A stretch of DNA of 6,975 bases from Deltaproteobacteria bacterium (GTDB taxonomy: Bacteria; Desulfobacterota_B; Binatia; UBA9968). The stretch covers positions 1-6,975 of the forward strand of contig JAUXIP010000108.1 in NCBI GenBank assembly GCA_030620935.1, read 5' to 3'. A program made the position numbers and the translations under genes. Shown piece by piece: positions 1-6,288 of the stretch. Under the pieces are notes generated by a model that did no database searches, was not told where the DNA came from, and saw only the letters and a list, made by a program, of their open reading frames with translations. Each line of letters starts with the position of its first letter. Position 1 is the first letter of the stretch.

Positions 1-2108
1 ATGGCCTCTCGCCCAATCGTGAAGTTGAGATTAATCGGTATCTTTCCCGCCATGAGTAACGCGATGTTGGCCAGTGCTCCGCCGACCGAGGCGGGAAGCA
101 GAATCCCGACCATGGTGTCTTTCGGGTACCGCTCGGCAAACCAACGGGATAAGAGGAGTCCGGCAACCAGTGCTCGACCGTATGTGAGTTTTCTACCGGT
201 CGAATCGGCCATGCAAAAGGAAAACCACCGCCGCTTAGCTGTTTTTAAGAACTTGAGGTGAAGGAGATCCCGTTTGGATCGCCGGTGTTGCACCGCCTCG
301 GTTCCCAACTCCATAAGGGTCTGTCTTAAATCTTGGACGGTGCTGGTGGCCAGCATGGGCCGGCCGAACGAAGCGATGACCGGATAGGGGATCCGCTGTG
401 GCCATTTCCAGAAAAAGCGCCCTTTTTTGAAACTGAAAATGCTCCCCCATAAACGGTCCAAGTGAACCGGTATGACAGGAAGATCAAATCCCTCGACAAT
501 CTTTTCAAAACCTCTTTTTAGGGGAAGGAGATTGCCGGTCCGGCTGATTGCCCCCTCGGCGAATATACACACGACATGGCCCTGCCGAAGCTCCTCCCGT
601 GCCCTTTCTAGTGATTCGACAATTTCCGTTCGATTTCGCCCTGAAACCGGGATCGCTTTCATCATGCGAAAGAGCCAATGGAGCCACCAGATCTCGTAAT
701 AGGGACGATAGACCATGAAGCGGATAAAACGTTGGAGGCATGCTCCGATAATAAGCCCATCGACGTGAGAGAGGTGGTTGCAGACAAGCAATGCGGGGCC
801 ACGGAAAGGGACATTTTCCTGACCGACGATACGGATTTTGTAAATGGTATGGGTTAGTATCCACAAGGTGAAGCGGATCAGAAATTCCGGCAGGATGATC
901 AGGGCGTAGACGGTTGCAGCAAGAGTGAAGAGTCCGAAGATGAAAAGAATCTGTGTGGCGGGGAGACGGACAAGATCATGCAACAACCAGAGAACTCCCG
1001 AGGCCAGGAGAATTCCCACCGTGCTTAAGAAATTGGCGGTGGCGATTAATTGGCCCCTCTCCTCACGTCCGCTTCGCTGTTGGAGTAGGGCAAATAAAGG
1101 CACGATGAAGAGCCCGCCCGAGAATCCAAGTAGAGAGAGTTCTACGGAAATCTCAGCATAGGAGGGTGCAGGCGAGGAGAGCAGCAGAGAAAAGATCCCC
1201 ATGCCGATCGAGCCCAGCGGAACTAAGCCCAGTTCCACTTTGTCACCGGAGAGGCGCCCGGCCGCCAGGCTGCCGATTCCGATCCCGATGGCAAGAGACG
1301 TTCCTAAGAGGCCAATCCGAAAATCGTCCAGATCCATGATCTCTTTGCCGAAGAGAATCATATCCATTTGCAATAAGGCCCCCAGAAACCAGAAGTAAGA
1401 GATCCCCAGTACCGTGAGCCATAAGGTTTTGTCATCTTGAAGCCGTCTGATCCCGGTTCCGATTTCGGCCCAGGGGTTGAGTCGAAGTGATTTTGGGGAA
1501 CCTGATGGCGGCACCTTGGAAATCCCGAAACTCGTGAGTGCTCCGGTGATGGCTATCATGACCAGAGCGAGACCGACCCATGCCAACTGATCTTCCCAAG
1601 CGGCGACCATAGCGCCGCCGATAGAGGTTCCCAGGATGATAGCCAGGAAAGTGCTCATCTCCAGGAGACCGTTGGCTCGGGAGAGATCTTTGTCAGGAAG
1701 CATCTCAGGGAGGATGCCGTACTTGGCCGGACTAAAGAAGGTGGACTGAAGGCCCATGAGAAAGACGATACCGAGCATCAATTCAATCCGTTCCGACAGA
1801 AAGGCCAGGATGGCAAGCCCCATGACGATGATCTCGAAGGCCTTGGTGACAACGAGCACACGACGTTTGCTGAATACATCGGCGATGTGGCCCGCGTAAC
1901 CGGAGAAAATGAAAAACGGCAGAATGAAAATAAAAGCCACTAAAGTAAGATAGCCGCTGCCACCACCCGTACGCATTGCTAGATTTACGGCAAGAAGGGA
2001 AACCACTATCTTGTAGACGTTGTCGTTAAAGGCACCGAGGAACTGCGTCCAGAGGAAATACTGAAAACCGGAGTGCCGGAAGGTGTCTGTGTATTTACCT
2101 GTGGTCAT
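1..2108 (-). CDS. aas: Fused LplT-like MFS flippase / PlsC acyltransferase / acyl-ACP synthetase (Aas type), C-terminus beyond window
   Basis: The frame stays open for 702 codons from ATG at 2108 and leaves the left edge. An in-frame TGA lies two codons upstream, so this ATG is the earliest possible start. Residues 1 to about 410 are a multi-pass MFS domain with the LplT-like GAFNDN (25-30) and FSPAKYGILPE (125-135) motifs. Residues about 424-600 are a PlsC domain: NHLSHVD gives H445-x4-D450, followed by SGR (489-491), FAEG (516-519) and VIPVHLDR (545-552). From about residue 635 an AMP-binding domain begins (GILLPASVGGALANIALL, then GKIPINLNF). In E. coli, LplT flips lysophospholipids inward and Aas re-acylates them using acyl-ACP; here both are one chain. 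E. coli lengths (397 + 719) suggest roughly 400 residues are missing to the left. The domain calls are seen directly; the lysophospholipid repair role is inferred from the family. Confidence 0.93.
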   Translation of the reverse strand, partial: MTTGKYTDTFRHSGFQYFLWTQFLGAFNDNVYKIVVSLLAVNLAMRTGGGSGYLTLVAFIFILPFFIFSGYAGHIADVFSKRRVLVVTKAFEIIVMGLAILAFLSERIELMLGIVFLMGLQSTFFSPAKYGILPEMLPDKDLSRANGLLEMSTFLAIILGTSIGGAMVAAWEDQLAWVGLALVMIAITGALTSFGISKVPPSGSPKSLRLNPWAEIGTGIRRLQDDKTLWLTVLGISYFWFLGALLQMDMILFGKEIMDLDDFRIGLLGTSLAIGIGIGSLAAGRLSGDKVELGLVPLGSIGMGIFSLLLSSPAPSYAEISVELSLLGFSGGLFIVPLFALLQQRSGREERGQLIATANFLSTVGILLASGVLWLLHDLVRLPATQILFIFGLFTLAATVYALIILPEFLIRFTLWILTHTIYKIRIVGQENVPFRGPALLVCNHLSHVDGLIIGACLQRFIRFMVYRPYYEIWWLHWLFRMMKAIPVSGRNRTEIVESLERAREELRQGHVVCIFAEGAISRTGNLLPLKRGFEKIVEGFDLPVIPVHLDRLWGSIFSFKKGRFFWKWPQRIPYPVIASFGRPMLATSTVQDLRQTLMELGTEAVQHRRSKRDLLHLKFLKTAKRRWFSFCMADSTGRKLTYGRALVAGLLLSRWFAERYPKDTMVGILLPASVGGALANIALLMAGKIPINLNFTIGREA

Positions 2109-2121
2109 GAGTCACGACCTG

Positions 2122-2556
2122 TCATATATCGAATCGATTGCGTAGATGAGCTGGGACTATCGGGCAGGAATCCTGCGGCTTGCGGAACAACCGATGGCGG
2201 ATGCGGGCAATCTGGTCGTAAACCCAGTCCCTCGCAGCCACAGGTACCCATCTGATAAGCCCGGCGAGCAACCGCCAGAATCCTCCCAGACGCTGCAGAA
2301 TATAGACGACCGCAGTGGAGCGAGTGAGCAGTTTCCCGTCAGGGGATAGCAAAACAATACTGTCAGGAACTGTGGCCCGAGTTGATTCCGGGACAGCAGC
2401 CCGGAAGAGATCGCTGTCCAGAGGAGCAAAACGGAAAAGACCCGCGCCGTCCCTTGCCAGCACAAAGCACACAAATCCATGACACATGCCGCAGTGGCCG
2501 TCATAGAAGATTCTGTCTATCTTATCCACGTCTTTGTATGCCTCATCCTGGGTCAA
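2122..2556 (-). CDS. DCC-family (DUF393) thiol-disulfide oxidoreductase-like protein
   Basis: A 144-residue soluble protein of the DCC/YuxK family. The signature DxxCxxC is present as D19-G-H-C22-G-M-C25, right after the first beta strand (RIFYDG). Other family marks are the RSTAVVYILQRLGGFW stretch (79-94), the RDWVYDQIA helix (109-117) and a C-terminal Cys-Pro segment (C131) ending in RNRFDI. The CxxC suggests thiol redox chemistry, but the substrates of the family are poorly known. The start is uncertain. The longest frame opens with TTG at 2556, with AAGGG only three bases before it. A GTG at 2529 (codon 10) has GAGG eleven bases upstream and still keeps the whole domain. No ATG is available before the motif. 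The stop lies 13 bases before the fused Aas-type gene, so the two are probably co-transcribed. Confidence 0.86.
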   Translation of the reverse strand: MTQDEAYKDVDKIDRIFYDGHCGMCHGFVCFVLARDGAGLFRFAPLDSDLFRAAVPESTRATVPDSIVLLSPDGKLLTRSTAVVYILQRLGGFWRLLAGLIRWVPVAARDWVYDQIARIRHRLFRKPQDSCPIVPAHLRNRFDI

Positions 2557-2940
2557 CGACCCTTGTACCCGGTCCCAATGTTAGACCAGTTTAGCCGGTC
2601 CGGTCAAAAGCGCTGCAAGTAAAGCCGCAGGCCATGGGAGATTTACATCGGAAACTCTTTTCACATCACGCCTTGGCTGTTTTGAGTAGTGCAAGGTCGG
2701 TGCCAGACGGGCTTAGAGTTAGTTGATTACCGGGCCTAATCCGTATCTATCTGTTATCATTGGAGAAAAATGAACTCAGCCGGGCAATGACCGCTAAAAG
2801 TTTAGAGGGCTTGTGGCTATCCAATAAGGCACTTTGCAAAGAAGTGTCTAACAGTCTTGGCACCTGAAGGTATTGTGGCATTGATCCGTATCTTCCTAGT
2901 TTATTTGAGGCGAAAAGGGCGAGACAAGCCAGCGCAATTT
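2557..2940. other. 384-base intergenic stretch with no convincing gene
   Basis: This lies between the stop of the long acyltransferase and the DCC gene. I see no tRNA, known riboswitch or strong sigma-70 promoter. Minus-strand small frames exist: 44 codons from ATG 2881 to TAG 2747, with an AGGA twelve bases upstream, and 27 codons from GTG 2664 to TAA 2581, with AAGG six bases upstream and a hydrophobic C-terminal half. The second is in the same frame as the DCC gene and separated from it by one TAA plus nine codons. A short hairpin (CACTT 2830-2834 / AAGTG 2842-2846, seven-base loop) has no following T-run and is a poor terminator. The ten-base word ATCCGTATCT occurs at 2739-2748 and 2884-2893. 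Nothing here is firm, though the region probably contains the promoter of the DCC-Aas pair. Confidence 0.6.
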
Positions 2941-4227
2941 TTAGGGCAAGGATTCCATTGCTTTGTTCGGGTGTGATAATTCAGCCAGAAGCTGACGGAC
3001 CGACGACTCCAATGAGATTGTAACCTCCCTAAGAGTGGCGCGCTTATCCCTTTGATACCGTGGAAAATAGGGCATGAGATTTAGCGGCTCCCCTATGCTC
3101 ATAACCGCTTTTCTCGGGCCCCGGATTTTTTTTCGTCCGAACACCTCCAACTCCAGCAATCCGAGCACGTCCAAAAACCTTTCGGCGGTGAGTGTCTCCC
3201 GAACGTAGCCGTCATAGAGCGCAACAAAGCGCAGCACCCGCCAAAGATCATCATAGAGTCCGCGGGCTGCCTCCTGGCGGTCATGGTGCAGCTCTCGCTC
3301 GTACTCAGGACCTTCCGCTTCGCTATAAACGATCCGGTCGACGGTATTAAAGAGGTCACGGATGCGGTCGAGTAGGGGTTGCTCAGGTCGTAGTGAGATA
3401 CCAAGGGCTGTTGCGACGCGGGAGACAATCAGCTCCTTTATCTGTTGAACTCGCTCGTTGAAACCGGCTCCCTTGGCCGGGCGGATGTTATATGCTTTCT
3501 CATTTGCATTTAATACGACTTCCCCGACACGGCGGAGGCGGTCGTACAGAGTTAGGGATTCTGAGTTTTGGATTGAGAACAGTTTGAGTTCGAGTCGCCT
3601 AAGCGAGCGGTCAATTTCGAGACTCATGTCCTCAACGTAAACGTACTTGATAGCGATGGGCACGAAGAAGAGCGGGGGCAGTTCGCCCTCCTTCGCCAAA
3701 TCTTCATACGCCCAAAACGCAAACTGCGTCACACCCTGCTGAAAGGGCATGACGGTATCGTTCTGCCAGCAGGTATGCCCTTCCGGGAAGATGACCAGCC
3801 AGCGCTTGCCGTCTGCCAGAAGCTGGCGTGTCGTGCGGAATGAGCTTTTGTCCGGCGCGCCTCTGATGATAGAATAAACCCCGAGCCTCTGAGCCAACCA
3901 GCCCACCAGGGGATTCCCCTCGAAAACCTCTTTGGTCGCCAGATAGTTGAACTCCTCGTCCAACAGCTTGGACATGTGAAAGAGAATATACGGCTCTAAT
4001 CCTCCCGAGTGGCTTGGCGTGAGAACGACCCGTTGTCTTTGAAGTTTCCTTAGGCGCTCAAAATCTTTCTCGTTTACTTCTATCGCTACGGTCTTCAGCA
4101 CCAGGCGTAAAGCCAAGGGCAGCAGCCGCTTTGCCTGCCTAATAAAAAACGGGTTGGTTTTAGGGGGCCGGAATATAAAAGGTTTCGGTTTTTTCACTAT
4201 AGGCCAGACCATCAAATACTCTGCCAA
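2941..4227 (-). CDS. PlsC-type lysophospholipid acyltransferase with long helical insertion
   Basis: 428 residues, against about 200-250 for a typical 1-acylglycerol-3-phosphate acyltransferase. Block I reads TPSHSGGLEP, giving H73-x4-E78 where the family normally has H-x4-D. Block II is YSIIRG (118-123), block III is FPEG (147-150), and block IV is VPIAIKYVY (189-197). The last strand typical of PlsC domains, MSIGEPLNL (375-383), appears only near the C-terminus. About 175 mostly charged, helix-like residues therefore sit between block IV and that strand. The expected reaction is acyl transfer to a lysophospholipid or lysophosphatidate at the inner membrane; substrate and acyl donor cannot be read. 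The longest frame begins TTG at 4227 with GGAG ten bases upstream; ATG at 4212 (codon 6) is the alternative with a weaker site. It lies 44 bases after the amidohydrolase stop, suggesting one operon. Confidence 0.88.
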   Translation of the reverse strand: MAEYLMVWPIVKKPKPFIFRPPKTNPFFIRQAKRLLPLALRLVLKTVAIEVNEKDFERLRKLQRQRVVLTPSHSGGLEPYILFHMSKLLDEEFNYLATKEVFEGNPLVGWLAQRLGVYSIIRGAPDKSSFRTTRQLLADGKRWLVIFPEGHTCWQNDTVMPFQQGVTQFAFWAYEDLAKEGELPPLFFVPIAIKYVYVEDMSLEIDRSLRRLELKLFSIQNSESLTLYDRLRRVGEVVLNANEKAYNIRPAKGAGFNERVQQIKELIVSRVATALGISLRPEQPLLDRIRDLFNTVDRIVYSEAEGPEYERELHHDRQEAARGLYDDLWRVLRFVALYDGYVRETLTAERFLDVLGLLELEVFGRKKIRGPRKAVMSIGEPLNLMPYFPRYQRDKRATLREVTISLESSVRQLLAELSHPNKAMESLP

Positions 4228-4271
4228 GGATTTTAAACTCCAGAGATAGCAGATGCTAAGTAATTAAGCCA

Positions 4272-5237
4272 TTAGCTCTCTATCATTGTTCTTAGAAATG
4301 AAAAATCGTTGCATTGGATTCCCAGGCTCTGAAGGACCAGGGCTTGGCGGTCAAATGAGCTGGCCGACTTCAGCGTTTTGCCTTGGACCCTGCCCAGGAC
4401 GGGGTAAGAGAAAACGGGGAGCGGATAGTCAGTTCCAAAAATCAATCGCTTATGGAGCTCAGGATGTCGGCGCAGAAGAAAGAGGGTTCTCACGCGATTG
4501 GGAAGCGTTAAGGCCGACGTGTCTGCATAAAAATGGGGATACTCTCTTGCCAACTCCCGAAAGACCTTGAAGTAAGGCTCGGGAAACATCAGGCCGTAGC
4601 TGCAGGCGTGTGCTGCAATTACCCACACGCCCTCTTCCAAGGGAACTCTCAATCGCTTTGGATCTCCGGCACGCTGGTCCTGGCCTATGAGGCTGAATTC
4701 ATATCCAACGTGGCTCAGGAGCGGCATCTTATGTTCGGCCAGCGCGCGATAAAAAGGCACGTAGCGTTTATCGGCAGGATCGAAACGCTGCGAATTAGGA
4801 AGGATCTTGACTAGAACTGCTCCTTCTTCTGCGCACCGCGCCAGCTCGTCTAAGGCATCGCTCCGCTGCGGGTTAATTGAAACCCCGGGAAGAAAATAAT
4901 CCGGGTATTGATTAGAGATCCGGAACACATAGCGGTTTGAGATCAAGAAATCCGTTTGCGCTTGATCCAAGCGACCCTGCTCGTCATACACTCCATCCAA
5001 TCCCAGGAGAACGACCTGCCCGACTTTTTCAGACCGCTTAAGCTCGGCCAGCAAGCGTTCTAGATAAGTAGCGTTTGCCGCTGCCGGACGGCTGAGGTCT
5101 ACTCCTTGTTTCCAGAGCATGAAGCGCGACAAAGGGCTTCTTAACATTCTAGGGGAGACGTAACAGCCGTTATCCCCCTCAGGCAGGGCTGCCAGATGAA
5201 CGTGGATGTCAATCACCGCTGTTGCTCTTTTATCCAA
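4272..5237 (-). CDS. TIM-barrel metal-dependent amidohydrolase (Amidohydrolase_2 type), substrate unknown
   Basis: 321 residues with the metal-site pattern of the amidohydrolase superfamily: H12-x-H14 on the first strand (IDIHVH), K144 in LVKILPN, H176 in LLSHVGYE, H210 in IAAHACS and D270 in FGTDYP. No signal peptide or membrane segment is visible, so it is probably cytoplasmic. Family members hydrolyse or decarboxylate varied substrates, and nothing in the sequence identifies this one. Its place between a CDP-diacylglycerol synthase and an acyltransferase suggests a lipid-linked role, but that is inference. The start is uncertain: an in-frame TGA lies two codons before the TTG at 5237, and neither that TTG nor the GTG at 5216 (codon 8) has a good Shine-Dalgarno site. 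The GTG would give a chain opening directly on the first strand, as is common in this family. Confidence 0.86.
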   Translation of the reverse strand: MDKRATAVIDIHVHLAALPEGDNGCYVSPRMLRSPLSRFMLWKQGVDLSRPAAANATYLERLLAELKRSEKVGQVVLLGLDGVYDEQGRLDQAQTDFLISNRYVFRISNQYPDYFLPGVSINPQRSDALDELARCAEEGAVLVKILPNSQRFDPADKRYVPFYRALAEHKMPLLSHVGYEFSLIGQDQRAGDPKRLRVPLEEGVWVIAAHACSYGLMFPEPYFKVFRELAREYPHFYADTSALTLPNRVRTLFLLRRHPELHKRLIFGTDYPLPVFSYPVLGRVQGKTLKSASSFDRQALVLQSLGIQCNDFSFLRTMIES

Positions 5238-5329
5238 CGATCACTGGCAATTATGCTTACATTTATATTTAGCGAATTCACCATTGATTAATAAAATCTC
5301 AAGATTGATCGACAGTTTTCCAGATTTTC
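5238..5329. promoter_or_regulatory. AT-rich intergenic gap, possible promoter for the downstream pair
   Basis: These 92 bases are about 32% G+C by direct count (29 of 92), far below the adjacent genes. It is the only sizeable gap within the right-hand block. The minus strand contains a TATAAA and a TTGAGA, but they are not at a proper spacing from each other and neither has a good partner. A promoter is suggested by composition and position only. No inverted repeat followed by T residues is seen, so a terminator for the cytidylyltransferase gene is not supported. Confidence 0.25.
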
Positions 5330-6262
5330 TTAGTTTAGTCCGGCGTACTCGATCAGTCTGAGGAAATAATAGACCAGCGGGACCACCATTATAAGGCTGT
5401 CGATACGGTCCAGCAATCCTCCGAATCCCGGTAACCACGCACCGGCATCCTTAGCTCCGAACTCGCGCTTAATGACAGACTCAACTAGGTCACCCCAGAT
5501 GGCGCCCAGCGCTATTAGGGGAGGAAGCGCGACAAGTAACAGCAACATGGTCTCGTCCGGCAGAGCAAAATGCAAGAGCCCAACGCCCAAGTAAGCCCCT
5601 AGCAGATTTCCAGCTGCACCCTCGTACGTTTTGTTTGGGCTGACCTGCGGGGCCATCTTGTGCTTACCGAATGTCTTGCCGATAACAAACGCTCCTACGT
5701 CGCTGGCAGCAACGGCCGTTCCAACAGCGAGGAGGATGCCTGGTCCATCCTCGACCCATTTATATATGAGGACAGAGTGAGCCAGGAACCACGAGATATA
5801 AGCCCACCCCGTGGCTGCGAACGCTAGATGGCGAATTCCTTGTCGACCATCTCCGAATGTCAATGGTTGCAGTGTGGCGACGATGAGTAGAAGTGCGGGA
5901 AGAAAATAAAAAGCATCGAGATCTATCAGGGCTACTGGCGCCGGAATTAAGCCGAATGTAAGGAGCACGACACGGTACTTTGGTGGCAACTGGACCAAAG
6001 TTGCGTACTCTCGCAACGCCTGGAAACTAATGAAGGCAACCAGTATCGCAGTTGTTATCTGGCCGCAAAAGATCGCCAGAAAAAAGGTAGACGCGATGAC
6101 GACCCATGTCCTCCAGCGCTCGAATAATACGTCCTCTTTGAGATGTCGAAATTGTCCGCGGCCTCGAATCAGGATAACTAGAAGTCCCAAACCGAGCAGC
6201 GCAGCCAGGCGATAGGCTGTAGGAAGGAGCAACTCGTTTTCGAAAGGATTCGAGAACCACAT
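5330..6262 (-). CDS. cdsA: Phosphatidate cytidylyltransferase (CDP-diacylglycerol synthase)
   Basis: 310 residues, a multi-pass inner-membrane protein that by family makes CDP-diacylglycerol from phosphatidate and CTP. The conserved middle segment is present: ASDVGAFVIGKTFGKH (186-201) followed by SPNKTYEG (208-215). The C-terminal CdsA signature is nearly complete: S262, K265-R266, K271-D272, G274, LPGFGG (277-282) and D285-R286-I287-D288. The usual His of PGHGG is Phe280 (TTC at 5425-5423). The start ATG at 6262 follows an in-frame TAA four codons upstream, so it is the first possible start; the ribosome site is weak. It begins 26 bases after the stop of the CDP-alcohol phosphatidyltransferase, which would use its product. 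A relationship to YnbB, the E. coli CdsA paralogue next to YnbA, is suggested by the gene order but not proven. It could be the main or a secondary enzyme of the cell. Confidence 0.92.
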   Translation of the reverse strand: MWFSNPFENELLLPTAYRLAALLGLGLLVILIRGRGQFRHLKEDVLFERWRTWVVIASTFFLAIFCGQITTAILVAFISFQALREYATLVQLPPKYRVVLLTFGLIPAPVALIDLDAFYFLPALLLIVATLQPLTFGDGRQGIRHLAFAATGWAYISWFLAHSVLIYKWVEDGPGILLAVGTAVAASDVGAFVIGKTFGKHKMAPQVSPNKTYEGAAGNLLGAYLGVGLLHFALPDETMLLLLVALPPLIALGAIWGDLVESVIKREFGAKDAGAWLPGFGGLLDRIDSLIMVVPLVYYFLRLIEYAGLN

Positions 6263-6288
6263 AGGTCTGTTGGCTTACCGTCTTGGCA

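Noticed and set aside
505..864. 119-codon minus-strand reading frame with several short companions (235-450, 326-508)
   Set aside because: They overlap in other frames the fused Aas-type gene, whose uninterrupted 702-codon frame carries all acyltransferase motifs in this region.
2073..2594. Plus-strand frames at 2073-2255, 2146-2349 and 2382-2594
   Set aside because: They are antisense to the DCC gene, have no recognisable domain and are rich in Arg, Pro and Ser as expected of shadow frames.
2830..2846. Hairpin CACTT / AAGTG as a terminator for the acyltransferase gene
   Set aside because: The stem is only five to six pairs, has little G+C, lies about 95 bases past the stop and lacks a following T-run on the minus strand.
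2739..2893. Ten-base direct repeat ATCCGTATCT at 2739-2748 and 2884-2893
   Set aside because: Two copies 145 bases apart, with no inverted ends or flanking duplications, are compatible with chance and do not indicate a mobile element.
3099..3428. 109-codon minus-strand frame inside the long acyltransferase
   Set aside because: It is an out-of-frame overlap with the acyltransferase; no family resemblance and no ribosome site seen.
4286..4814. Plus-strand frames of 94 and 93 codons
   Set aside because: They are antisense to the amidohydrolase, which carries a full set of metal-binding residues across this span.
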